Shown here in pieces: positions 1 to 13,954 of a stretch of 64,000 bases of DNA. The stretch spans positions 2,238,502-2,302,501 of the forward strand of contig OZ024806.1 in NCBI GenBank assembly GCA_964017045.1, written 5' to 3'. Positions within the stretch are counted from its first letter, which is position 1. The number at the start of each line of letters is the position of its first letter. A program made the position numbers and the translations under genes. The notes under the pieces were generated by a model. It saw only the letters and a program-made list of their open reading frames with translations, was not told where the DNA came from and did not search any database. Source of the stretch: Omphiscola glabra. Its lineage: Eukaryota > Mollusca > Gastropoda > Lymnaeidae.

Positions 1-40
1 ACCACAACCAGCACCACAACCAGCACCACAAACACCAGCA

Positions 41-1685
41 CCACAAAAAGCACCACAATCATCACCACAAACACCAGCACCACAACCACCACCACAAGCA
101 GCACCACATACACCAGCACCACAAACAGCACCACAACCACAACCACCACAACAAACACCAGCACCACAACCAGCATCACAAACACCAGCACCACAAACAC
201 CAGCACCACAACCACCACCGCAACCAGCACCACAAACACCAGCACCACAAACAGCACCACAACCACCACTACAAACACCACCACAAACACCAGCACCACA
301 ATCAGCACCACAAACACCAACACCACAAACACCAGCACCACAACCACCACCGCAACCAGCACCACAAACACCAGCACCATAACCCCCAGCACCACAACCA
401 CAACCACCACCACAAACACCAGCACAACAACCAGCACCACAAACACCAGCACCACAAACCGCACCACAACCACCACCACAAACACCAGTACCACAACCAG
501 CACCACCACCAGCACCACAAACACTACCACAACCACCACCACAACCACCACCACAACCACCACCCCAACCACCACCACAAACACCAGCACCACAAACAGA
601 ACAACAACCAGCACCTTAACCAGCACCACAACCACCACCACAAACACCAGTACCACAACCAGCACCACAACCAGCACCACAAACACCAGCACTACAAAAA
701 GCACCACAACCAGCACCACAACCAGCACCACAAACACCAGCACTACAAAAAGCACCACAACCAGCACCACAACCACCACCACAAGCAGCACCACATACAC
801 CAGCACCACAAACACCAGCAGCACAAACACCAGCACCACAAACACCAGCACCACAACCACCACCGCAACCAGCACCACAAACACCAGCACCACAAACAGC
901 ACCACAACCACCACCACAAACACCAGCACCACAATCAGCACCATAAACACCAGCACCACAACCAGCACCACAAACAGAACAACAACCAGCACCATAAACA
1001 CGAGCACCACAACAAGCACCACAACCAGCACCACAACCAGCACCACAACCAGCACCACAACCACCACCACAACCAACACCACAACCACCACCACAATCAC
1101 CAGCACCACAACCAGCACCACAACCCCCACAACCAGCACCACAATCACCAGCACCACAACCACCACCACAACCACCAGGACCACAACCACCACCACAAAA
1201 TCCAGCACCACAAAAAGCACCACAACCAGCACCACAACCACTACCACAACCACCACAACCACCACAAACACAACCACAACCACCACCACAAACACCAGCA
1301 CCACAAACAGCACCACAACCAGCACCTTAACCAGCACCACAAGCACCACCACAACCAGCACCACAAACACCACCACAAACACAAGCACCACAACCAGCAC
1401 CATAAATACCAGCACCACAACCAACACCACAACCAGCAACACAAACACCAGCACCACAAACACAAACAACACAACCATCACCACCACAACGACCACCACC
1501 ACAACCAGCACCACAACCAACACCACAACCACCACCACAACCACCACCACAACCATCACCACCACAACCACCATCACAACCACCACAAGCACCACAACCA
1601 GCACCACAACCAGCACCTCAACCAGCAACACAACCAGCACCACAACAAACAGCACCACAACCAGCACCACAACCAGCACCACAAC
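41..1685. repeat. HOR A, copy A0 (about 1.65 kb)
   Basis: The start is set by the marker CCACAAAAAGCACCACAATC at 41. The unit carries an internal 51-bp doublet (651-752) and two CCTTAACC sites (614 and 1,325). It shares the diagnostic variants of A3 rather than A1/A2: ACAGAACAACAACC near 596 and CAATCACC near 1,095. It is therefore the left-hand partner of A3 in the 25,820-bp duplication. It ends near 1,685, where the string turns into CCCCTACCACAACC and enters block E. Confidence 0.88.
651..752. repeat. 51-bp doublet inside HOR A
   Basis: Two adjacent 51-bp units (651-701 and 702-752), each ending CACTACAAAAAG. The first starts TACCACAACC and the second CACCACAACC. The same doublet is present in A1, A2 and A3, but only a single member remains in A4. 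A different 51-bp stretch is duplicated in A4. Confidence 0.88.
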
Positions 1686-4600
1686 CCCTACCACAACCAC
1701 CACCTCCACCACCACAACCAACACCACAACCACCACCACAACCACCAGAACCACAAACAGCACCACAACCACCACCACAAACACCACCACAACCACCACC
1801 ACAAACACCACCACAAACACCACCACAAACACAAACACCACAACCACCACCACAACCAGCACCACAAACACCATCACCACAAACAGCACCACAACCACCA
1901 CCACAAACACCAGCACCACAAAAAACACCACAAACAGCACCACAACCAGTACCACCACCACAAACATCATCACCACCACCACAACCAGCACCACAACCAC
2001 CACCAAAACAAGCAAAACAACCACCACCACAAACACCAGGACAACAAACAGCACCACAACCAGCACAACAAACAGCACCACAACCTGCACAACAAAAAGC
2101 ACCAAAACCACCACCACAACCACCACCACAAACACCAGCACCACAACCAGCACCACAACCAGCACCACAACCAGCACCACAACCAGCACAACAATCAGCA
2201 CCACAACCAGCACCACAATTAGCAACACAAACACCAGCACCACAAACACCACCACAACCACCACCACAACCACCACCACAAACACAAACAACACAACCAC
2301 CACCACAACCACCACAACCAACACCACAACCATCACCACCACAACGACCACCACCACAACCAGCACCACAACCAACACCACAACCACCACCACAACCACC
2401 ACCACAACCATCACCACCATAACCACCATCACAACCACCACAAGCACCACAAACAGCACCACAACCAGCACCGCAACCAGCAACACAACCAGCACAATAA
2501 CCAGCACCACAACCAGCACCACAACCAGCTCCACAACAAGCACCACAACCAGCACCACAACCAGCACCACAAACACAAGCACCACAACCACCACAACAAA
2601 CAGCACCACAACCAGCACCACAACCAGCACCACAACCACCACCACAACCACCACCTCCACCACCACAACCACCACCAAAACCACCAGAACCACAAACAGC
2701 ACCACAACCACCACCACAAACACCACCACAACCACCACCACAAACACCACCACAACCACCACCACAAACACAAACACCACAACCACCACCACAACCAGCA
2801 CCACAACCAGCACCACAAACACCATCACCACAAACAGCACCACAACCACCACCACAAACAACAGCACCACAAAAAACACCACAAACAGCACCACAACCAG
2901 TACCACCACCACAAACATCATCACCACCACCACAACCAGCACCACAACCACCACCAAAACAAGCAAAACAACCACCACCACAAACACCAGGACAACAAAC
3001 AGCACCACAACCAGCACAACAAAGAGCACCACAACCTGCACAACAAACAGCACCAAAACCACCACCACAACCACCACCAAAAACACCAGCACCACAAACA
3101 TCACCACAACCAGCACCACAACCAGCACCACAACCACCACCACCAGAACCATCACCACCACAACCACCACCACAAAAACAACCACCACCACAACCAGCAC
3201 CACAAACACCATCACCACAAAAAGCACCACAACCACCACCACAAACACCAGCACCACAAACAACACCACAAACAGCACCACAACCAGTACCACCACCACA
3301 AACATCACCACCACCACCACAACCAGCACCACAACCACCACCAAAACCAGCAAAACAACCAGCACCACAACCACCAGCACCACAACCACCAGCACCACCA
3401 CAACCAGCAACACAACCACCACCACAAACACCAGCACCACAACAAGCACCACAACCAACACCACAACCACCACCACAATCATCACCACCACAACCACCAC
3501 CACAACCACAACCAGCACCACAACCAGCACCACAACCAGCACCTCAACCAACACCACAACCAGCACCACAAACACCAGCACCACAAACAGCACCACATTC
3601 ACCACCACAAACATCAGCACCACAACCACCACCACAAAATCCAGCACATCAAAAAGCACCACAACCAGCACCACAACCACTACCACAACTACCACCACAA
3701 CCACCACCCCAACCACCACCACAAACACCAGCACCACAAACAGCACAACAACCAGCACCTTAACCAGCACCACAACCACCACCACAAACACCAGCACCAT
3801 AACCATCACCATAAACAGCACCAAAACCAGCACCACAACCAGCACCACAAACACCAGCACCACAAAACGCACCACAACCACCACCACAAACACCAGCACC
3901 ACAACCAGCCCCACAACCAGCACCACAACCAGCACCACAACCAGCACCACAACCACCACCACAACCACCAGCACAACCACCAGCACAACAAACAGCACCA
4001 CAACCACAACCACCACAAAAAACACTAGCACCACAACCAGCACCACAAACACCAACACCACAAACACCAGCACCACAAACACCAGCACCACAACCACCAC
4101 CGCAACCAGCACCACAAACACCAGCACCACAAACAGCACCACAACCAGCACCACAAACACCAGCATCACAAACCGCACCACAACCACCACCACAAACACC
4201 AGTACCACAACCAGCACCACAAACACCAGCACCACAAACAGCACCACAACCACCATCACAAACACCAGCACCACAACCAGCACCATAAACACCAGCACCA
4301 CAACCAGCACCACAAACAGAACAACAACCAGCACCACAACTAGCACCACAACAAGCACCACAACCAACACCACAAACACCAGCACCATAAACACCAGCAC
4401 CACAACCAGCACCACAAACACCAGCACCACAACCAGCACCACAACCAGCACCACAACCAACACCACAACCACCACAACAACCACCACAACAACCAGCACC
4501 ACAAACACCAGCACCACAACCAGCACCACAACCAGCACCACAACCACCACCACAAACACCAGCACCCCAAACAGCATCACAACCACAAGCACCACAACCA

Positions 4601-4940
4601 GCACCACAACCACCACCACAAACACCAGCACCCCAAACAGCATCACAACCACAAGCACCACAAAAAGCACCACAACCACCACCACAACCACCACAAACAC
4701 AAACACAAACACCAGCACCACAAACAGCAACACAACCACCACCACAACCAGCACCACAACCACCAGCGCCACAACCACCAGCGCCAAAACCACCACCACA
4801 AACACCAGCAAAACAAACAGCACCACAACCAGCACCACAACCAGCACCAGCACCACCACCACAAACAGCACCACAAACATTAGCACAACAAACAGCATCA
4901 CAACCACCAGCACCACAAACAGCACCACAACCACCACCAC
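1686..4940. repeat. Block E, copy 1
   Basis: About 3.25 kb between the A0 end and the phase-shift marker AACACCACAACAACC at 4,941. It holds an imperfect internal pair about 961 bp apart, marked by AGGACAACAAACAGC at 2,038 and 2,999, and one CCTTAACC at 3,758. It matches 27,506-30,760 nearly perfectly and 54.2-57.6 kb closely. The right portions of both B units are related to it. I see no gene in it. Confidence 0.85.
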
Positions 4941-7450
4941 AACACCACAACAACCACCACAAACACAAACACAAGCACCATAAACAGCACCACAACCAGC
5001 ACCATAAACATCACCACAACCAGCACCATAACCCCCAGCACCACAACCACAACCACCACCACAAACACCAGCACAACAAACAGCACCACAGCCAGCACAA
5101 CAAACAGCAACAAAACCAGCACCACAAACACCAGCACCACAAACATCACCACAACCACCACCACAACCACCACCACAAACACCAGCACCACAACCAGCAC
5201 CACAACCAGCACCACAACCAGCACCACAACAAGCACCACAACCAGCACAACAACCAGCACCACAATCAGCACCACAAACACCAGCAGCACAACCACCACC
5301 AAAAACACCAGCACCACAAACATCACCACAACCAGCACCACAACCAGCACCACAACCACCACCACCAGAACCATCACCACCACAACCACCACCACAAAAA
5401 CAACGACCACCACAACCAGCACCACAAACACCATCACCACAACCACCACCACAAACACCAGCACCACAAACAACACCACAAACAGCACCACAACCAGTAC
5501 CACCACCACAAACATCACCACCACCACCACAACCAGCACCACAACCACCACCAAATCCAGCAAAACAACCAGCACCACAACCACCAGCACCACCACAACC
5601 AGCAACACAACCACCACCACAAACACCAGCACCACAACAAGCACCACAACCAACACCACAACCATCACCACAACCACCACCACAATCATCACCACCACAA
5701 CCACCACCACAACCACCACCAGCACCACAACCAGCACCTCAACCAACACCACAACCAGCACCACAAACAACAGCACCACAAACAGCACCACATTCATCAC
5801 CACAAACACCAGCACCACAACCACCACCACAAAATCCAGCACCTCAAAAAGCACCACAACCAGCACCACAACCACTACCACAACTACCACCACAACCACC
5901 ACCACAAACACCAGCACCACAAACAGCACAACAACCAGCACTTTAACCAGCACCACAACCACCACCACAAACACCAGCACCATAACCAGCACCATAAACA
6001 GCACCACAACCAGCACCACAACCAGCACCACAAACAGCACCACAAACACCAGCACCACAAAAAGCACCACAACCACCACCACAAACACCAGCACCACAAC
6101 CAGCACCACAACCACCACCACAAGCAGCACCACATACACCAGCACCACAAACAGCACCACAACCAGCACCACAAACACCAGCACCACAACCAGCACCATA
6201 AACACCAGCACCACAACCAGCACCACAACCAGCAACGCAACCAGCACCACAAACACCAGCACCACAAACCGCACCACAACCACCACCACAAACACCAGTA
6301 CCACAACCAACACCACAACCAGCACCACAACCAGCACCACAACCAGCACAACAACCAGCACCACAACCACCACCACAACCACCAGCACAACAAACAGCAC
6401 CACAACCACAACCACCACAAAAAACATCAGCACCACAACCAGCACCACAAACACCAACACCACAAACACCAGCACCACAAACACCAGCACCACAACCACC
6501 ACCGCAACTAGCACCACAAACACCAGCACCACAAACAGCTCCACAACCAGCACAACAAACACCAGCACCACAAACCGCACCACAACAACCACCACAAACA
6601 CCAGTACCACAACCAGCACCACCACCATCACCACAAACACTACCACAACCACCACCACAACCACCACCACAACCACCACCCCAACCAGCACCACAAACAG
6701 CACAACAACCAGCACCTTAACCAGCACCACAACAACCACCACAAACATCAGTACCACAACCAGCACCACAAACACCAGCACCACAAAAAGCACCACAACC
6801 AGCACCACAACCACCACCACAAGCAGCACCACATACACCAGCACCACAAACAGCACCACAACCAGCACCACAAACACCAGTACCACAACCAGCACCACAA
6901 CCAGCACCACAACCAGCACCACAACCACCACCACAACCACCAGCACAACAAACAGCACCACAACCACAACCACAACCAGCACCACAACCACCACCACAAC
7001 CACCAGCACAACACACAGCACCACAACCACAACCACCACAAAAAACACCAGCACCACAACCAGCACCACAAACACCAACACCACAAACACCAGCACCACA
7101 AACACCAGCACCAAAACCACCACCACAACCACCACCACAAACACCAGCACCACAACCAGCACCACAACCAGCACCACAACCAGCACCACAACCAGCACAA
7201 CAATCAGCACCACAACCAGCACCACAACCAGCAACACAAACACCAGCACCACAAACACCACCACAACCACCACCACAACCACCACCACAAACACAAACAA
7301 CACAACCACCACAACCAACACCACAACCATCACCACCACAACGACCACCACCACAACCAGCACCACAACCAACACCACAACCACCACCACAACCATCACC
7401 ACCACAACCACCATCACAACCACCACAAGCACCACAACCAGCACCACAAC

Positions 7451-8478
7451 CAGCACCCCAAACAGCATCACTACCACAAGCACCACAAACAGCACCACAA
7501 CCACCACCACAAAACCACAACAACCACCACAACCACAAACACAAACACCATACCACAAACAGCACCACAACCACCACCACAACCAGCACCACAACCACCA
7601 GCGCCACAACCACCACCACAAACACCACCACAACCACCAGAACCACAAACAGCATCACAACCACCACCACAAACACCACCACAACAAACACCACAACAAA
7701 CACCACCACAACCACCACCACAAAAACAAACACCACAACCACCACAACAACCACCACCAAACCCATCACCACCACAACCACCACCACCACAACCTGCACC
7801 ACAACCAACACCACAACCACCACCACAACAAACACCACAACCATCACCACCACAACCAGCACCACAACCAGCACCACAACCAGCACCAAAACCAGCACCA
7901 AAACCAGCACCACAAACACCAGCACCACAAACACGAGCACCACAAACATCACCACAAACACCAGCACCACAAACAGCACCACAACCACCACCACAACCAA
8001 CACCACAAACAGCACCACAACCACCACCACAACCAACACCACAAACACCAGCACCACAACCACCACCACAAAATCCAGCATCACAAAAAGCACCACAACC
8101 AGCACTACAACCACTACCACAACCACCACAACCACCACAACCACACCCCCAACTACCACCACAAACACCAGCACCACAAACAGCACCACAACCAGCACCT
8201 TAACCAGCACCACAACCACCACAACCACCACCACAACCAGCACCACAAACATCATTACCACAAACAGCACCAGAACCACATACCACAAACACCAGCACCA
8301 TGACCAGCACCATAAACACCAGCACCACAAACAGTCCCACAACCACCACCACAAACACCAGCACCACAAACAGCACCACAACCACCACCACAAACACCAG
8401 TACCACAACCAGCACCACAACCAGCACCACAACCACCACCACCACCAACACCACAACCACCACCACAACAACCAGCAC
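7451..8478. repeat. C core, copy 1 (1,028 bp)
   Basis: Runs from CAGCACCCCAAACAGCATC to CCAAAAACATCATTAC. Landmarks in order: the phase-shift string CACCATACCACAAAC near 7,547, a CACCAGCGCC site, CCAAACCCATCACC, AAATCCAGCATCACAAAAAG, CCTTAACC at 8,198, and the second phase shift CACATACCACAAAC near 8,277. Confidence 0.83.
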
Positions 8479-9670
8479 CAAAAACATCATTACAACCAGC
8501 ACCACAACCAGCACCACAACCAGCACCACAACCAGCACCACAACCACCACCACCAGAACCATCACCACCACAACCACCAATACAAAAACAACCACCACCA
8601 CAACCAGCACCACAAACACCATCACCACAAACAGCACCATAACCACCACCACAAACACCAGCACCACAAACAACACCACAAACAGCACCACAACCAGCAC
8701 AACAAACAGCACCAAAACCATCACCACAAACACCAGCACCACAAACAGCACCACAACCACCACCACAACCACCACCACAAACACCAGCACCACAACCAGC
8801 ACCACAACCAGCACCACAACCAGCACCACAACCAGCACAACAATCAGCACCACAAACACCAGCAGCACAACCACCACCAAAAACACCAGCACCACAAACA
8901 TCACCACAACCAGCACCACAACCAGCACCACAACCAGCACCACAACCAGCACCACAACCACCACCACCAGAACCATCACCACCACAACCACCACCACAAA
9001 AACAACCACCACCACAACCAGCACCACAAACACCAGCACCACAACCAGCACCACAACCAGCACCACAACCAGCACCACAACCAGCACAACAATCAGCACC
9101 ACAAACACCAGCAGCACAACCACCACCAAAAACACCAGCACCACAAACATCACCACAACCAGCACCACAACCAGCACCACGACCAGCACCACAACCACCA
9201 CCACCAGAACCATCACCACCACAACCACCACCACAAAAACAACCACCACCACAATCATCACCACCACAACCACCACCACAACCACCACCAGCACCACAAC
9301 CAGCACCACAACCAGCACCTCAACCAACACCACAACCAGCACCACAAACAGCACCACATTCACCACCACAAACACCAGCACCACAACCACCACCACAAAA
9401 TCCAGCACCTCAAAAAGCACCACAACCACTACCACAACTACCACCACAACCACCACCCCAACTACCACCACAAACACCAGCACCACAAACACCAGCACCA
9501 TAAACACCAGCACCACAACCAGCACCACAAACACCAGCACCACAAACCGCACCACAACCACCACCACAAACACCAGTACCACAACCAGCACCACAACCAG
9601 CACCACAACCAGCACCACAACCACAACCACAACCACCAGCACAACAAACAGCACCACAACCACAACCACC

Positions 9671-11064
9671 ACAAAAACACCAGCACCACAAACACCAACA
9701 CCACAAACACCAGCACCACAACCACCACCGCAACCAGCACCACAAACACCAGCACCACAAACAGCACCACAACCAGCACCACAAACACCAGCACCACAAC
9801 CCACACCACAACCACCACCACAAACACCAGTACCACAACCAGCACCACAACCAGCACCACAACCACTACCACAACCACCACCACAACCACCACCCCAACC
9901 ACCACCACAAACACCAGCACCACAAACAGCACAACAACCAGCACCTTAACCAGCACCACAACCACCACCACAAAAACCAGCACCATAATCAGCACCATAA
10001 TCAGCACCACAACCAGCACCACAACCAGCACCACAAAAAGCACCACAACCACCACCACAACCACCACCACAAACACCAGCACCACAACCAGCACCACAAC
10101 CACCACCACAAGCAGTACCACATACACCAGAACCACAAACAGCACCACAAACACCAGCACCACAACCAGCACCATAAACACCAGCACTACAACCAGCACC
10201 ACAAACACCAGCACCACAAACACCAGCACAACAAACAGCACCACAACAAACACCAGCACCACAACCAGCATCACAAACACCAGCACCACAAACACCAGCA
10301 CCACAACCACCACCGCAACCAGCACCACACACACCAGCACCACAAACAGCACCCCAACCACCACCACAAACACCAGCACCACAATAAGCACCATAAACAC
10401 AAGCACCACAACCAGCACCACAAACAGAACAACAACCAGCACCACAACGAGCACCACAACAAGCACCACAACTAGCACCACAAACAGAACAACAACCAGC
10501 ACCACAACGAGCACCACAACAAGCACCACAACCAACACCACAAACACCAGCACCATAAACACCAGCACCACAACCAGCACCACAACCAGCACCACAACCA
10601 GCACCACAACCAGCACCAAAACCACCACCACAACCACCTCCACAAACACCAGCACCACTACCACAACCACCACCACAACCACCACCCCAACCACCACCAC
10701 AAACACCAGCACCACAAACAGCACAAACACCAGCACCATAACCAACACCACAAAAAGCACCACAACCACCACCACAAACACCAGCAACACAACCAGCACC
10801 ACAACCACAACCACAAGCAGCACCACATACACCAGCACCACAAACAGCACTACAACCAGCACCACAAACACCAGCACCACAAACACCAGCACCATAAACA
10901 CCAGCACCACAACCAGCACCACAAACACCAGCACCACAAACCGCACCACAACCACCACCACAAACACCAGTACCACAACCAGCACCACAACCAGCACCAC
11001 AACCAGCACCACAACCACAACCACAACCACCAGCACAACAAACAGCACCACAACCACAACCACC
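9671..11064. repeat. 1,394-bp tandem repeat, unit 1
   Basis: Bounded by the five-A marker ACAAAAACACCAGC at 9,671 and 11,065; most other copies in the window have six A's there. Each unit has a CCTTAACC site (9,944 and 11,338) 273 bp from its start. The five-A allele shifts the 3-bp phase, which is why the + strand Thr/Ser frame opening at 8,300 changes to a Pro/Gln/Ala frame at 9,671. Confidence 0.83.
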
Positions 11065-13340
11065 ACAAAAACACCAGCACCACAAACACCAACACCACAA
11101 ACACCAGCACCACAACCACCACCGCAACCAGCACCACAAACACCAGCACCACAAACAGCACCACAACCAGCACCACAAACACCAGCACCACAACCCGCAC
11201 CACAACCACCACCACAAACACCAGTACCACAACCAGCACCACAACCAGCACCACAACCACTACCACAACCACCACCACAACCACCACCCCAACCACCACC
11301 ACAAACACCAGCACCACAAACAGCACAACAACCAGCACCTTAACCAGCACCACAACCACCACCACAAACACCAGCACCATAATCAGCACCATAAACAGCA
11401 CCACAACCAGCACGACAAAAAGCACCACAACCACCACCACAAACACCAGCACCACAACCAGCACCACAACCACCACCACAAGCAGTACCACATACACCAG
11501 AACCACAAACAGCACCACAGCCAGCACCACAAACACCAGCACCACAACCTGCACCATAAACACCAGCACTACAACCAGCACCACAAACACCAGCACAACA
11601 AACAGCACCACAACCACCACAACAAACACCAGCACCACAACCAGCATCACAAACACCAGCACCACAAACACCAGCACCACAACCACCACCGCAACCAGCA
11701 CCACACACACCAGCACCACAAACAGCACCCCAACCACCACCACAAACACCAGCACCACAATCAGCACCATAAACACAAGCACCACAACCAGCACCACAAA
11801 CAGAACAACAACCAGCACCACAACGATCACCACAACAAGCACCACAACCAACACCACAAACACCAGCACCATAAACACCAGCACCACAACCAGCACCACA
11901 ACCAGCACCACAACCAGCACCACAACCAGCACCACAACCAGCACCAAAACCACCACCACAACCACCACCACAAACACCAGCACCACAACCAGCATCACAA
12001 ACACCAGCACCACAAACACCAGCACCACAATCACCACCGCAACCAGCACCACACACTACAGCACCACAAACAGCACCATAAACACCAGCACCACAACCAG
12101 CACCACAAATAGAACAACAACCAGCACCACAACGAGCACCACAACAAGCACCACAACCAACACCACAAACACCAGCACCATAAACACCAGCACCACAACC
12201 AGCACCACAACCAGCACCACAACCAGCACCACAACCAGCACCACAACCAGCACCACAACAAGCACCACAAACACCACCACAACCACCAGCACCACAAACA
12301 ACACCACAAACAGCACCACAACCAGTACCACCACCACAAACATCACCACCACCACCACAACCAGCACCACAACCACCACCAAAACCAGCAAAACAACCAG
12401 CACCACAACCACCAGCACCACCACAACCAGCAACACAACCACCACCACAATCATCATAACCAGAACCACCACCACAACCACCACCAGCACCACAACCAGC
12501 ACCTCAACCAACACCACAACCAGCTCAACAAACACCAGCACAACAAACAGCACCACATTCACCACCACAAACACCAGCACCACAACCACTACCACAGCAC
12601 CTCAAAAAGCACCACAACCAGCACCACAACCACTACCACAACCAGCACCTTAACCAGCACCACAACCACCACCACAAACACCAGCACCACAACCAGCACC
12701 ACAACCAGCACCACAACCAGCACCACAACCAGCACCACAACCAACACCACAACCAGCACCACAAACACCACCACAACCACCACCACAAACACCAGCACAA
12801 CAAACATCACCACAACCACAACCACCACAACAAACACCAGCACCACAACCAGCAGCACAAACACCAACACCACAAACACCTGCACCACAAACACCAGCAC
12901 CACAAACACCAGCACCACAACCACCACCACAACCAGCACAACAAACACCAGCACCACAAACAGCACCACAACCAGCACCACAAACACCAGCACCACAAAC
13001 TGCACCACAACCACCACCACAAACACCAGTACCACAACCAGCACCACAACTAGCACCACAACCACCACCACAACTAGCACCACAAACAGCACCACAACCA
13101 GCACCACAACCATCACTACCACCACAACACCACCACCACCACCACAACCAGCACCACAATCACCACCACAACCACCAGCACCACAACCACCACCACAAAC
13201 ACCACCACAACCACTACTACAACCACCACCACAACCACCACCACAAACACAACCACCACAACAACCAACACCACAACCATCACCACCACAACAACCACCA
13301 CCACAACCAGCACCACAACCAACACCACAACCATCACCAC
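11030..13340. repeat. About 2.3-kb duplication, left copy
   Basis: Matches 15,687 to about 18,015. The offset starts at 4,657-4,658 bp and rises to 4,682 bp by about 12,650 through whole-unit gains. Shared landmarks include CAAATAGAACAACAACC, CAATCATCATAACCAGAACC and ACCACAGCACCTCAAAAAGC. The right edge is approximate. Confidence 0.8.
11065..11975. repeat. 1,394-bp tandem repeat, unit 2 (partial)
   Basis: Follows unit 1 for about 0.9 kb with scattered substitutions (for example ACAACGATCACC near 11,821 against ACAACGAGCACC) and then diverges near 11,975. Confidence 0.75.
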
Positions 13341-13954
13341 AACCACCACCACAACCATCACCACCACAACCAGCACCACAACCAGCACCACAAACAACAC
13401 CACAACCAGCACCACAACCAGCACCACAACCAGCACCACAACCAGCACCACAACCACCACCACAACCACCACCACCACCACAACCACCACCACAAACACC
13501 AGCACCACAACCAGCACCACAACCCCCACAACCAGCACCACAATCACCAGCACCACAACCACCACCAAAACACCAGGACCACAACCACCACCACAAAATC
13601 CAGCTCCACAAACAGCACCACAACCAGCACCTTAACCAGCACCACAAGCACCACCACAACCAGCACCACAAACACCACCACAAACACCAGCACCACAACC
13701 AGCACCATAAATACCAGCACCACAACCAGCACCACAACCAACAACACAAACACCAGCACCACAAACACAACCACCACCAAAACCACCACCACAAACACAA
13801 ACAACACAACCACCACCACAACCACCACAACCAACACCACAACCATCACCACCACAACGACCACCACCACAACCAGCACCACAACCAACACCACAACCAC
13901 CACCACAACCATCACCACCACAACCACCATCACAACCACCACAAGCACCACAAC

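Larger units (their letters stand above)
1..7300. repeat. Left copy of a >7.3-kb block duplication (offset 25,820 bp)
   Basis: Bases 1 onward match bases 25,821 onward unit for unit, crossing the A, E and F block boundaries without a break. The few differences I found are substitutions near 3,289/29,109, 6,034/31,854 and 6,369/32,189, and one extra 15-bp unit in the right copy near 32,597. The match loosens near 7,300, where this copy lacks one 12-bp unit, and is lost near 7,430, where it runs into C-type sequence. Because the match already holds at base 1, the true left end lies outside the window. Confidence 0.93.

Noticed and set aside
302..520. Short Trp/Cys/Leu frames on the - strand throughout the window
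   Set aside because: This is the third frame of the same unit (TGG TTG TGG TGC). The frames have no start context and no domain. They served only as position markers for comparing blocks.
3760..4995. Gly/Ala/Cys frames on the - strand ([13 protein letters not shown], codons nearly all ending in T), also at 34,586-36,466, 40,339-41,730 and 56,425-57,816
   Set aside because: They resemble Gly/Cys-rich structural proteins such as chorion or shell proteins, and I considered that. But they lack ATG starts, begin by frame switching from Trp/Cys/Leu, end only at the CCTTAACC landmark, and follow directly from the GCTGGTTGTGGT unit.
9671..9949. Pro/Gln/Ala/Thr frame ([13 protein letters not shown]) as a possible proline-rich repeat protein
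   Set aside because: It is attractive in composition, but this frame is hit by TAA at the very common CACCATAA variant and at CCTTAACC, many times per block, so it is not maintained.
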